Source: an uncultured Bacteroidales bacterium (GTDB lineage Bacteria > Bacteroidota > Bacteroidia > Bacteroidales > P3). From it: a stretch of 64,000 bases of DNA. The notes beneath the pieces are model-generated. The model had not been told where the DNA came from, did not search any database, and was given only the letters and a program-made list of their open reading frames with translations. The position numbers were made by a program, and so were the translations under genes. The stretch is taken from NCBI GenBank assembly GCA_947168665.1, contig CAMVMX010000002.1:62001-126000 (forward strand), written 5' to 3'. Shown here piece after piece: positions 52,180-61,800 of this stretch. Numbering within the stretch: position 1 is the first letter of the stretch; each line of letters begins with the position of its first letter.

Positions 52180-52866
52180 CTATTTTACCACCAGCTTCTT
52201 CATGCTGTTGCTGCCCAATATGCCGTAGGCATAGATGCCGGCGGGCAGGTTGTCGACCACGGCGGTGCCGTTGCCGTTCACCTTCACTTCCTTCACCGTG
52301 CGGCCCTGCATGTCGACGATGGCCAGTGTGGCGGGCTGGTTCAGTTCATAGCTGATGCTCACAGCTCCCTGTGCGGGGTTGGGGAAAGCCACCATTGCCA
52401 CCTGCTCTTTGGCTTCGGCAATGCCGGCGGTGCCCACCTGCACGCGCATCTTCACGGTGCAGTTCACCATGCCGTTGCTCACATTGATGCTGTACACACC
52501 ATAGGCGTTGGCCACGCTGTTGTCCAGCGAGATGTCAATCGAGAAGGCATCGTCCTGTTGGCCGGGAGTCATCGTAAAAGCCGTGCTGGTGAGGGCGGGC
52601 ACACATGCGCCGCCGCAGCACACACCCCAAGCCTCGATGCCCGACTCCTCGACGGGGGTAACCGTCACCACCAGATTCTGCAGCACACCGCTGCCCAGAT
52701 TCTTCATGGCCACACCCGTCACGGCATGTGCGTCAGCATTGATGTACACGCACATCGAGTCGCCATCCTGATAAGTGGTACCGTTGTAGATAAAACCGAC
52801 CTGACCCTGCACATTGGCCAGGAACAAACTGCACATCAGCAGTGCAAATGATACAATTTTCTTCAT
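52180..52866 (-). CDS. Secreted protein with a type IX secretion sorting domain
   Basis: 228 residues. An SPI signal (VSFALLMCSLFLANVQG), then a beta-sandwich-like middle (VTGVAMKNLGSGVLQNLVV). A C-terminal type A sorting domain follows: FPNPAQGAVSISYELNQP, IVDMQGRTVKEVK, NLPAGIYAYGI and a KKLVVK end. It is probably exported by the T9SS and anchored or released at the surface. The function of the cargo part is unknown. Confidence 0.82.
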   Translation of the reverse strand: MKKIVSFALLMCSLFLANVQGQVGFIYNGTTYQDGDSMCVYINADAHAVTGVAMKNLGSGVLQNLVVTVTPVEESGIEAWGVCCGGACVPALTSTAFTMTPGQQDDAFSIDISLDNSVANAYGVYSINVSNGMVNCTVKMRVQVGTAGIAEAKEQVAMVAFPNPAQGAVSISYELNQPATLAIVDMQGRTVKEVKVNGNGTAVVDNLPAGIYAYGILGSNSMKKLVVK

Positions 52867-52894
52867 TTTGCTATTGTGATTAAAGATGGATAAT

Positions 52895-53575
52895 TCATTT
52901 CGCCATTAACTCGTCCACTACCTTTTTCACCCCCGTGCCGGCCTTCTCCTGGATGATGGTGATGGGGCGTGAGATGGGTACCGCCTTGGGGTCTACCAGA
53001 TAGCAGGGAGTCGAGCGCGGCACATAATGTATCAGTCCCGCAGCGGGATAGACGTTCATCGAAGTGCCCACCACGATGAAATAGTCGGCCCGCTCGCACA
53101 GTTCGGCGGCGGGTTCGATATTCGGCACCGCCTCGCCAAACCACACAATGTGGGGTCGCAGCTGCGCTCCGTCCGGGGCCTTGTCGCCCAGACGTATGTC
53201 GCGGTCGCCTATCTCCACAATCAGATTCTCGTCGCGGTCGCTGCGGGCCTTGGTCAGCTCGCCGTGCAGATGCAGCACATTGGTCGACCCCGCCTGCTCG
53301 TGCAGGTTGTCGATATTCTGCGTGATGATATGCACATCATATTTCTCCTCCAGCCGTACCAGCTGCCGGTGTCCCTCGTTGGGTTTCACTGCAAACAGCT
53401 GCCGGCGACGCTCGTTATAGAAGTTCAGCACCAGCTCGGGGTTGCGCAGGTACGCCTCGTGCGTGGCCACATCCTCCACGCGGTACTGCTCCCACAGCCC
53501 GTCGCTGTCGCGGAAAGTGCTGATGCCGCTCTCCGCGCTGATACCTGCCCCAGTCAATACTACTACCCTTTTCAT
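52895..53575 (-). CDS. cobB: Sir2-family NAD-dependent deacylase without zinc cysteines
   Basis: 226 residues. NAD-binding GAGISAESGISTFRDSDGLW, ITQNIDNLHEQAGS, catalytic His in VLHLHGEL, and GTSMNVYPAAGLIHY are clear. AVKPNEGHRQLVRLEE carries the usual helix. The four cysteines that bind zinc in most sirtuins are absent: the loop between GELTK and RPHIVWFGE has none. This zinc-less form seems usual in Bacteroides-type sirtuins. It removes acyl groups from lysines. A -7 box is 48 nt upstream. Confidence 0.85.
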   Translation of the reverse strand: MKRVVVLTGAGISAESGISTFRDSDGLWEQYRVEDVATHEAYLRNPELVLNFYNERRRQLFAVKPNEGHRQLVRLEEKYDVHIITQNIDNLHEQAGSTNVLHLHGELTKARSDRDENLIVEIGDRDIRLGDKAPDGAQLRPHIVWFGEAVPNIEPAAELCERADYFIVVGTSMNVYPAAGLIHYVPRSTPCYLVDPKAVPISRPITIIQEKAGTGVKKVVDELMAK

Positions 53576-53623
53576 CGTGAATTACAAATTGTTGAGTAAT
53601 TTATAACACCATATTTATCATTG

Positions 53624-53631
53624 CAAAGATA
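53624..53631 (-). promoter_or_regulatory. Putative -7 box (TATCTTTG, minus strand) for the sirtuin gene
   Basis: Matches TAnnTTTG, 48 nt upstream of the ATG at 53575; -33 element not clear. Confidence 0.4.
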
Positions 53632-53642
53632 CACATTTTTTT

Positions 53643-53750
53643 TGAATGTGTTAATGTGGGAATGCGGAAATGTAGGAATGTGTTAATGTGGGAGTGCTGG
53701 TGCCGCCAAAAGACTAACACATTCCCACATTAACACGTTAACTCATTCAA
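53643..53750. repeat. Imperfect inverted and direct repeats of a GTGTTAATGTGGGAATG word
   Basis: GTGTTAATGTGGGAATG occurs at about 53648-53664 and a close copy at about 53680-53694. Its reverse complement CATTCCCACATTAACAC is at about 53720-53736. It can fold into a long hairpin between the stop of the OmpA gene and the sirtuin promoter, so it may terminate the OmpA transcript. Confidence 0.6.
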
Positions 53751-53754
53751 GAAC

Positions 53755-55323
53755 TCATTTGGCCACGATGGTGAACACTGTCCGCCGGTTCTGGCGGCGG
53801 CCTTCGGGCGTGCCGTTGTCCGCCACAGGCTGGCTCTGCCCATAGCCCTTGTAGCTCAGCCGCTGAGCCTCCACCCCGTGCTGCACCAAGTAGTCGTACA
53901 CCGCCTTGGCACGTTGTTCGGACAGTTTCTGGTTCGAGGCCTCGTTGCCCACATTGTCGGTGTGTCCGCCCAGCTCGATGCGCATGGAGGGGTGCCGCTC
54001 CATCATCTCCACCACCTTGTCCAGCTCCACAATCGAGATGTCCAGCAGCGTGTATTTGCCCGTCTGGAAGAATACATTCTTCAACGTGATGCTCTCGCCC
54101 ACGGCCAGTTCCGGGGCCACCTCCGTAATCTCCTCCTTATACACCACAGGCTCCGGCCTCACCGGTTCGGGCAGTGCGAATGAATAGAGGTCCAGCTGGC
54201 CTTGGCCGCCGAACTTGTCGCTGCTGAAGATAGCCGTCCGCCCGTCGGGGCTCACAATCAGCGAACTCTCGTCACCGTGGGTATTGATGGGGTAGCCCAG
54301 ATTCTGCGGCTCGCTCCAAGATGTGTCGCCCGTCCGACGGCACACAAAGAGATCCATGCCACCCATCCCGATATGTCCGTTGCTCGAAAAATAGAGTGTC
54401 TGGTTGTCGAATGAGATGAAAGGACTCTTCTCGTCGCCCTTGGTGTTGATGCCGGGCCCCATGTTCACAGGTCTTGTCCAGCGGCCCTCCACCAGGGTGC
54501 TGCGCCAAATATCCATGCCGCCCAAGCCCCCGGCGCGGTCGCTCACAAAATAGAGCGTCTGCCCGTCGATACTCAGGCAAGGCTGCGACTCCCAGCCCGA
54601 AGTGTTGACAGCCGGTCCCAGATTCTGTGGCCGGCTCCAGCCCTTCCCTTTGCGGTAGGAGATGTAGAGGTCGCACCGTCCGGCCCCGTCGGGTCGTCCG
54701 CACGCGGTGAAGTACAGTATGCGGCCGTCCTGCGACAGGCAGCCCGCGCCCTCGTTCTCGGCGCTGTTCAGCGGCTCGGCCATGCGCACCGCGCGGCTCC
54801 ATTTCTCGCCCGTCCAGCGGCAGGAATAGAAATCCTCCTCCATATAGTCGCGGTTGTAGCGGGTGAAGAGCAGCGTCCGGCCGTCGGCCGTGAGGGTGGG
54901 CAGATACTCGTCGTCGCGGCTGTTCACCTCCGGCCCCATGTTCTGCGGGGCGAAAGGCACGGGGTTGGCCAGCGCCTCGCGGCGGAAAGCGATGCACTGC
55001 AGGTCGTGCTCCGCCCCGGCGCCCCACCGCTTGTGCTTTCCCTTGTCCGTGCGCAGAAAGGTGCGCAGATGCTCCTCGGCGCGGTCCAGACTGTCGTGGT
55101 CCAGCAGCCAGGCCGCCATCGTCAGATGCACCTCGGCAAAAGCCGGCTCGGCCTTCAGGGCCTTCTCGAAATGCTCAAAAGCCTTGGCCGGGTTGCTGTC
55201 CAGGGCGCGCTGCCCTTTCTCAAACTCGCCCACCGCCTTCTTGTTGTCAACTGTGTATTGCGCCACCGCGGCCGATGCCGCCAAGACCAATACCATCAAA
55301 GTCAATATCCGTCGCATAACCAT
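53755..55323 (-). CDS. TPR / PD40 / OmpA-domain envelope protein
   Basis: 522 residues from MVMRRILTLMVLVLAAS (M1 or M3), with an SPI signal ending AVAQ. N-terminal TPR-like helices (KAFEHFEKALKAEPAFAEVH) are followed by several PD40/WD40-like repeats (EYLPTLTADGRTLLFTRY, ESQPCLSIDGQTLYFVSDRA). The C-terminal OmpA domain has IELGGHTDNVGN and LSYKGYGQSQP, which bind peptidoglycan. It is an outer-membrane-associated scaffold like those that work with T9SS or Bacteroidales envelope machines (PorE/SprF neighbours); no porin partner is encoded next to it. Confidence 0.82.
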   Translation of the reverse strand: MVMRRILTLMVLVLAASAAVAQYTVDNKKAVGEFEKGQRALDSNPAKAFEHFEKALKAEPAFAEVHLTMAAWLLDHDSLDRAEEHLRTFLRTDKGKHKRWGAGAEHDLQCIAFRREALANPVPFAPQNMGPEVNSRDDEYLPTLTADGRTLLFTRYNRDYMEEDFYSCRWTGEKWSRAVRMAEPLNSAENEGAGCLSQDGRILYFTACGRPDGAGRCDLYISYRKGKGWSRPQNLGPAVNTSGWESQPCLSIDGQTLYFVSDRAGGLGGMDIWRSTLVEGRWTRPVNMGPGINTKGDEKSPFISFDNQTLYFSSNGHIGMGGMDLFVCRRTGDTSWSEPQNLGYPINTHGDESSLIVSPDGRTAIFSSDKFGGQGQLDLYSFALPEPVRPEPVVYKEEITEVAPELAVGESITLKNVFFQTGKYTLLDISIVELDKVVEMMERHPSMRIELGGHTDNVGNEASNQKLSEQRAKAVYDYLVQHGVEAQRLSYKGYGQSQPVADNGTPEGRRQNRRTVFTIVAK

Positions 55324-55844
55324 AAATTGTTTGGGTTGTGGAAACATAACGCCGAATCGCCCCGCATATTGTGCGTCCCCGCAGCTGGAACCCAAATCGG
55401 AGGTGGGCGGGGGGATGCAAGGCCGCCCCATGACGGGACGATGGACAGAGTTGGGACAGCAGTTGTCCCCCTGCCGGATGTCGGAATGAAGTTTTAATGT
55501 TGTGGAACAGAGGCGGAATAAGCGAAGTGAGAGCGAGAATAGAGGATGTGGGGGAAAGTGAGGGAAGGGGGGCGACAACCGTCTGCCGCCCCCCGGAAAG
55601 AGGCGCAGCCCGCAGGGTGCGCCCTCCGGGGAGCGGCAATCCAGCCATGCCATCTGGGGCAGCGGCCTTGTTTTTTTGTGCGGTTCCGGTCACTTTTGGA
55701 CGGAAGACTGGCTCTAATGGAATGATAAAAATGGCGCCAGACGGAACGTCACTGACACACCCATTGGCATGCTGCCCACATGAACGACCTCTCGATTAGA
55801 AAAAAAATTGTAACTTTGCACCCACAAAACGACACATCACGGCA
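55324..55844. other. Intergenic region between divergent genes
   Basis: 521 bases between the OmpA-type gene (minus) and the alpha-2-macroglobulin gene (plus). It has no coding frame I trust; the TAACTTTG box at 55811-55818 serves the plus-strand gene. GC-rich direct and inverted words (CGGAGGGCGCACC, GGTGCGCC) occur but I see no clear RNA. Confidence 0.4.
55811..55818 (+). promoter_or_regulatory. Putative -7 box (TAACTTTG) for the macroglobulin gene
   Basis: Matches TAnnTTTG, 26 nt before the ATG at 55845; no convincing -33 element. Confidence 0.45.
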
Positions 55845-58800
55845 ATGAAGAAAACAGTCCTCCTGCTTATGGCTATGGCCGCCCTCGCAGCCGCCACGGC
55901 GCAACCGGCCAGCCATCACAAATGGAATCACCTCGACTCGCTGATGATCGAGGCTCAGTATGCCACCGCCTACCCTTTGGCACAGGGTTATTACCGCCAG
56001 GCCGAGGGGACGGAGCTGCTCACGGCGGCTTTCTATCTGACGATGCTCGACGAGGGCTATAGCGAGCATGCAGCCGACTCGGCTTTGCTGCGCTACGGGC
56101 TGCTGGCACGGCAGCTGCGGGGCGTGGACCGCGCGGTGGCGTATGCCCTGCTGTTCGACACGTATAACAGAATCTATTCAGAAAACTACTACCGCATAGG
56201 TCGTCGCCACCCGTCGGACGACCCCAACCTGAGAGCATACCAATGGCATGCGGCACGCATGGAGGACACGTTGCTGCGGTGTGCCGACAGTGTGCTGGCA
56301 TACGCCGCACAGCTGCGCACTGCCTCCGCAGAGCCTTACGCCCGCCTGTTTGTGGACGACACGGCGGCGGGGTTGCCACCATTGGACAGCTCGCTGCTGG
56401 GCATGATGGTGCAGACGCTGCTCAACAACAATTATATGCATCTTAATTTGATTGAGCTGCCCGACACGTTGCGGCCACAGGTGATTGCGCCGCTTGCCAC
56501 ATTCGGGTCGCTGTCTGGCGCCGCCAGCCCGAAGTCTCACTACCTGCTGCGGTTGCACCACCGTGTGGCGCAGGTGTATACGGACGATGCCGAGGCCATG
56601 CTGTGGCTCGACCTTAAACGGTATGACTTGTTCTATTATCTGCCCCGGCTCGACAGCCTTGTGGCTTACTACCAGCCCCGCATTGAGAACCCGGAGATGA
56701 AGGCTCTGCTGGGGTTGCGGCGCGCGCAGTATCAGAATGAGAACTACCAAAGGGTGGAGGCGGAACGTCTCTGCCTCGAGACAGAACATCTCTATCCCGG
56801 CACTTACGGGGCCAAAAACTGCCGCACGCTGCGCAAATACAGCATCTGCCAGCCGGAGTACCGGTTGAAATTTGCCAGCATCGAGTCGTCGCGCCGTAGC
56901 CGTATGGCAGTTGTGGAGGCGAGGAACATCCGTCGGCTGCACTTCCGCATCGTTGAGCAGATAGACCTGCCCTACTCCTACAGCGATGAGCAGAAGTGCG
57001 ACTCCTTGATGACTCTCAAGCCCGTCAAGGAGTGGGAGCAGACATTGCCCGACTCGGGCGACCATAACTGGCATGAGTATCTGGTGGCGCTGCCGCCCGT
57101 GCCGCAAGGCAACTACGTCCTGCTGGCCTACTGGGACAGCACCGACAGCCATACCCCCAGCCCCTCTAAAGAGCCATACCCCCGACCCCTCTTAAGAGAC
57201 ATACCCCCAGCCCCTCTAAAGAGGGGAGAGGGGGTGAGTGGGTCGGAATACTTCTCGTCGGATGCTACGTTTATCACCTACACCACCCTTGCCACCCATG
57301 GGCGCACACAGCTCTGGCCCTCGGCGGGGTATGTGGTGGACCGCCTTACGGGACAGCCGATAGTTCACCATCGCGTGACCCTGCACGGCGAAAGGGAGCT
57401 GACCGAGCGTCCCTGCCGCCATCGCACCCGTACCGACCGCGAGGGACACTACAGTTTTTCCTCTTCATCGCCCCTATATTGGATGATTGACTTCAACCAG
57501 CTCTCGGTCGACATGGACGGGTATGAGTTTTACTATACCACATACGGCGGCCGGGGTGCAGTGCGGACATGGCTCCGGGACAAACAGAAGACCCGCTGGC
57601 TTGAAATCGTGATGACAGACAGGCCGGTGTACCGTGTGGGCGACACGGTGCGCTTCAGCTGTGTGGCATACCGCAAGCACACCCGTGGCAAGGAGCAAAA
57701 CATCCGCATCCGCCCGGCAAAGCAGGTGAAACTTATAGCCACCTTCGGCCAACAATACGAAAAGGCTATTGATACCCTGCGGCTCACTACCGACGAGCAT
57801 GGCCGCTGCCACGGGCAGTTTGTCATCCCCGCCGAGGGGGAGAACGGCCGTTACAGCATCGAGGTGCAATCGGCGGGCTACGAAAGCTCCCCCTATGAGG
57901 ACTACTGCACCACCCGGACTATCAAGGTGGAGGCCTATAAGCCGCCACACTTCATGGTGACGCTCTCCGCCACCCGCGACAGCGGCGAGGCGGCGGCGCG
58001 CCGTTTTGGGCAGCCCATCACCCTTTATGGCTCAGCCATCAGCTACAGCGGTGCCCCGATGTCGGGGGCACGGGTGAAGTGGGAGGTGAGCCGCGAGAAG
58101 ATGCGCAATCCCCTGACATCGTCGTCAATGGCTGACAATTATCCCCACCGCGACAGCCTTACGGTGGACGACGAGGGCAACTTCCAGTTCACGTTCACAC
58201 CCGAGAAAGACACTGCCGACTCGTCCAGTGCTACCCATAAGACCACTTATATCTACACGGCATACGTGCGGGTGATGGACGCCGACGGCGAATTGCACGA
58301 GCAGCACCTCTCGTTCCACGTGAGCGATGCCGACGGGTACTGCATGACGACCAATGATGACTTGAGCCACCTCACCTTTGTTTACAACAACTTCGACCAC
58401 CAGCCCCTCCAAGGCAACGTGCGGGTGGAGTTGTACCAGCTGCGCCAGCCGGACACGGTGCGCACGCTCGACACCCTGCAAATCGTACACCCCGAGGCGC
58501 GATGGACGGGGAGCAAGGCAGAGTTCCATCGGTTGTTCCCCTACCGCGCCTTCAGCCGCGAGGAGGGCGACCGGCATTCGTGGCCTGTGGTGGCGAAACG
58601 CTATGACGGCACCACCGCCGACCGCACAATCGTCATACCCGGCCTCCCCTCGGGATTGTATCGCGTGGTGTTCCACACCCCCGACGGCAATCGGCACGAC
58701 ACGCTGGTCAACTACGTGGCGACGAATGGCCGCGTGACGGGCGACGAGGTGGTGTGGCTGCGCACCACACCCCGCCGCGACTGGATATACTATAATCAGC

Positions 58801-61800
58801 TTACATGCAAGGTGGGCGACACGGTGCGCATAGAGCTGGGCAGCCCCTACGGCAACCAGCCGCTCTACTATCGCGTGTGCCATGCCGCCAAAATCTACCA
58901 GCGGGGTATGATGGTGATAGACAGCAGCCACACCTCCACCCTCCTCATCCCGATAACCAAGAAAATGAAAGACGGCTGCACGGTGCATCTGTCGGCCGTG
59001 CGCGAGGGGCGCTCATTCACCAAGCGGTATGTCATCCGCGTGGTGCGGCCTGATCAGGTGCTGACCATCAGCACCGAGACCTTCCGCGACCGCCTGCAAC
59101 CCGGCGCGCAGGAGCGGTGGACCTTCCGCATTGCCGACGGCGACTCCGCAGCAGTGGCCGCCAACCTCTGCCTGAGCCTCTACGACCGCTCGCTGGAGCA
59201 ATACAACAGCTTCAATGCTGGTTTCTGGCCCTGGACAAAGAACGCCTACATGCAAAATGACGACATATTGGAAACCAGACTGTCGACGATGGCAAACAAA
59301 TATTCTATCATGTCAATCTCCAAGTGGGACCAGCCGCAGTTGGGGTTCGCGCTGATGGACAAGAAGACATTCTACGACCGTCTGCTGAACAGCTATGGGG
59401 CTGCCTTGTTTCGGGGAACGGTGGTGGATGCCAAGACGCAGGAGCCAGTGCCCTTTGTCAACATAGTGGCGCGCCAACAAGGCCATCGGGTGGCGGGCAC
59501 CACAGCCGATATGGACGGGAATTTCTCCTTCAAAGGGCTTCCTGCCGGGCTGTACGACATCGTGTTTTCGTCGGTGGGATACTCTGGCTGCTCTTATCAG
59601 GTGGTCATTCGGTCGGACCAAATCACCACATGGACCGTACCGTTGCGGCCCTCTGCCACCGCTCTGCAAGAAGTACAAATATTGGAATCAAAATCACCCC
59701 GCATAGGCACTTCACAGATTCCCGTCATCGAGATTGGAACACCCGAGAGCGGCATGCGCCTCTCCTCAGACGACATTTCGCACATGCCGGGCAACAGCAT
59801 GGAGGATCTTGTGGCCTCACTGGCTGGTGTAGGGAATGCCCGTGGCGAGGATGGCATGGTGACGATGCGCAAACGCACGGGGGTAAATGTACCCAAAGAG
59901 GCCATTGCCGAGGTATCCACCATCTTTAATTTCGGCACGATGGCGGGCGACCACCCCACCGCCATGCGCAAAAATCTCAGCACCCTTGCCTTCTTCGAAC
60001 CCGCCCTGCGCAGCGACAAGGAGGGCCGCGTAAGCGTCCAGTTCACCCTGCCCGATGCCCTCACCCAGTGGCAGCTGAGGGGCTTTGCCTGGAGCGACCG
60101 CTTCCAGACAGGCACCATAAGCCGCACTATCTACTCGCAGCGCGAGCTGATGGTGCAACCGCTCATGCCCCGATTCCTGCGGCAGGGCGACACGGTGGTG
60201 ATTCCCGCCAAGGTGTCGAACCTTACCGACAGCACGGTAGAGGTGATAGTGGGCTTCGAGATGGCCAATGCCGACAGCTCGCAAAGAGGCTCCAACCAGG
60301 AGTATGCCACCTCCTTCACCCTTGCCCCGCACAGCAGCGGCATAGCCACCATGCGTCTGGCTGTCCCCACCGACTGGCACGCGGCCACCTATAAGGTCAT
60401 GGCCCGCGCGGCGAGCTGGGCCGATGGCGAGCAGGGCGCACTGCCTGTGCTCTCCAACCGCGAGCGCATCACCACCAGCCATCTCCTTTATGTTCCCGGC
60501 AGCGCAGACGGCACCGAAGTAGTCCGCACCTTCGACATCGCCCTGCCCGCCCCAGTTCCGGGCGACAGCACCACCCTCGCCTTTACTGCCAACCCCCTGC
60601 AATACGTCATAGATGCTCTGCCCCATTTCAAACGCCTCCTTATGCCGGGCAATATATATCTGGCCAACAGCCTTTATGTCAACTACCTCACCGCGCAGCT
60701 CGACACCTTGCCCGACGCGCAGAAGCAGGCCCTGGCACGCTGCAAGGCCGACCTGCGCCGCCTGATGCAAGCACAGCAGGCGTCGGGAGGATGGAGCTGG
60801 ATGCCCGGAGGCAAGACCGCTACTCGCTACGTCACCGAAACCATATTGCAACGCCTGGCCACCTACCCGCTGTTTGTCTACACCGAGGGCAGTTACGACC
60901 GCTATGACCGCCAGCGAGAAAAAGCCATAGCCTATCTCGACAAGCTCCTTGTGGACACAGACAAAAAGATGAACACCAGCTCCCTCCCGTGGTTCGACGA
61001 CTGCCTTTCGCTGCTCTACACCCGCAGCCTGTTCCTCGATGCCAAGCCCCTCGACCAGTGCGACAGCGCCACGCAGGAGGCCTACCGCTTCTGCTACCGC
61101 ATGTGCAAGATGCGTGGCAAAGACTACACCAACCTCCACACCCAAGGGCAGCTGGCTCTGCTGATGCTGCACATGGGCGACACCGCCGATGCCCGCCGCC
61201 TTGCCAACCGCATCAAAGGCTCCGCCCGCACGGAAGACAATAAGGGCATGTACTGGCCGGGCAACAGAAGCGGCTACGGCTGGTATGAGCGCCCCATTGA
61301 GACCGCCGCCCTGATGGTGGACGTGATGGCCGACGTGTTGCACGACTGGGAGGCCGTGAGCCGCATACAGCAGTGGCTGCTCACCTCCAAGCAGGGCACC
61401 GCCTGGCGCACCGACATGGCCACCGCTGCTGCCCTCCGCGCCCTGATGCGGCACCCCGAAGTCCAGACTGACGACAAATCCAACGAACAGCGCGTCCTGC
61501 TTACCCTGAATGGCGACACCATCAGCATCGAGAGTCGCACCGGTGAGGCCATCCCCTCACAGGAGGGCTGCCCCGACAGCGGCAGGGCATGTATGCTCCA
61601 CTTCCGGCTCGCATCCACCTCGCTTTTGCCCGCCTGGGGCGCGGTGTTCCACAGCCACGACACACCCATTGACAGCATCCAGTATAATGGCACAGGCATC
61701 AAGCTCCGCAAGACCCTGAGCCGTGTGAACCCCGACGGAAGCCTCACCCTCCTCACGCAGGGAAGCACACTCCGCGTGGGCGACCGCGTGCGCATTCACA

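Noticed and set aside
59817-61454. A 545-codon open frame on the minus strand
   Set aside because: It lies wholly inside the macroglobulin gene, antisense, with no recognisable motifs. High GC gives long antisense frames.
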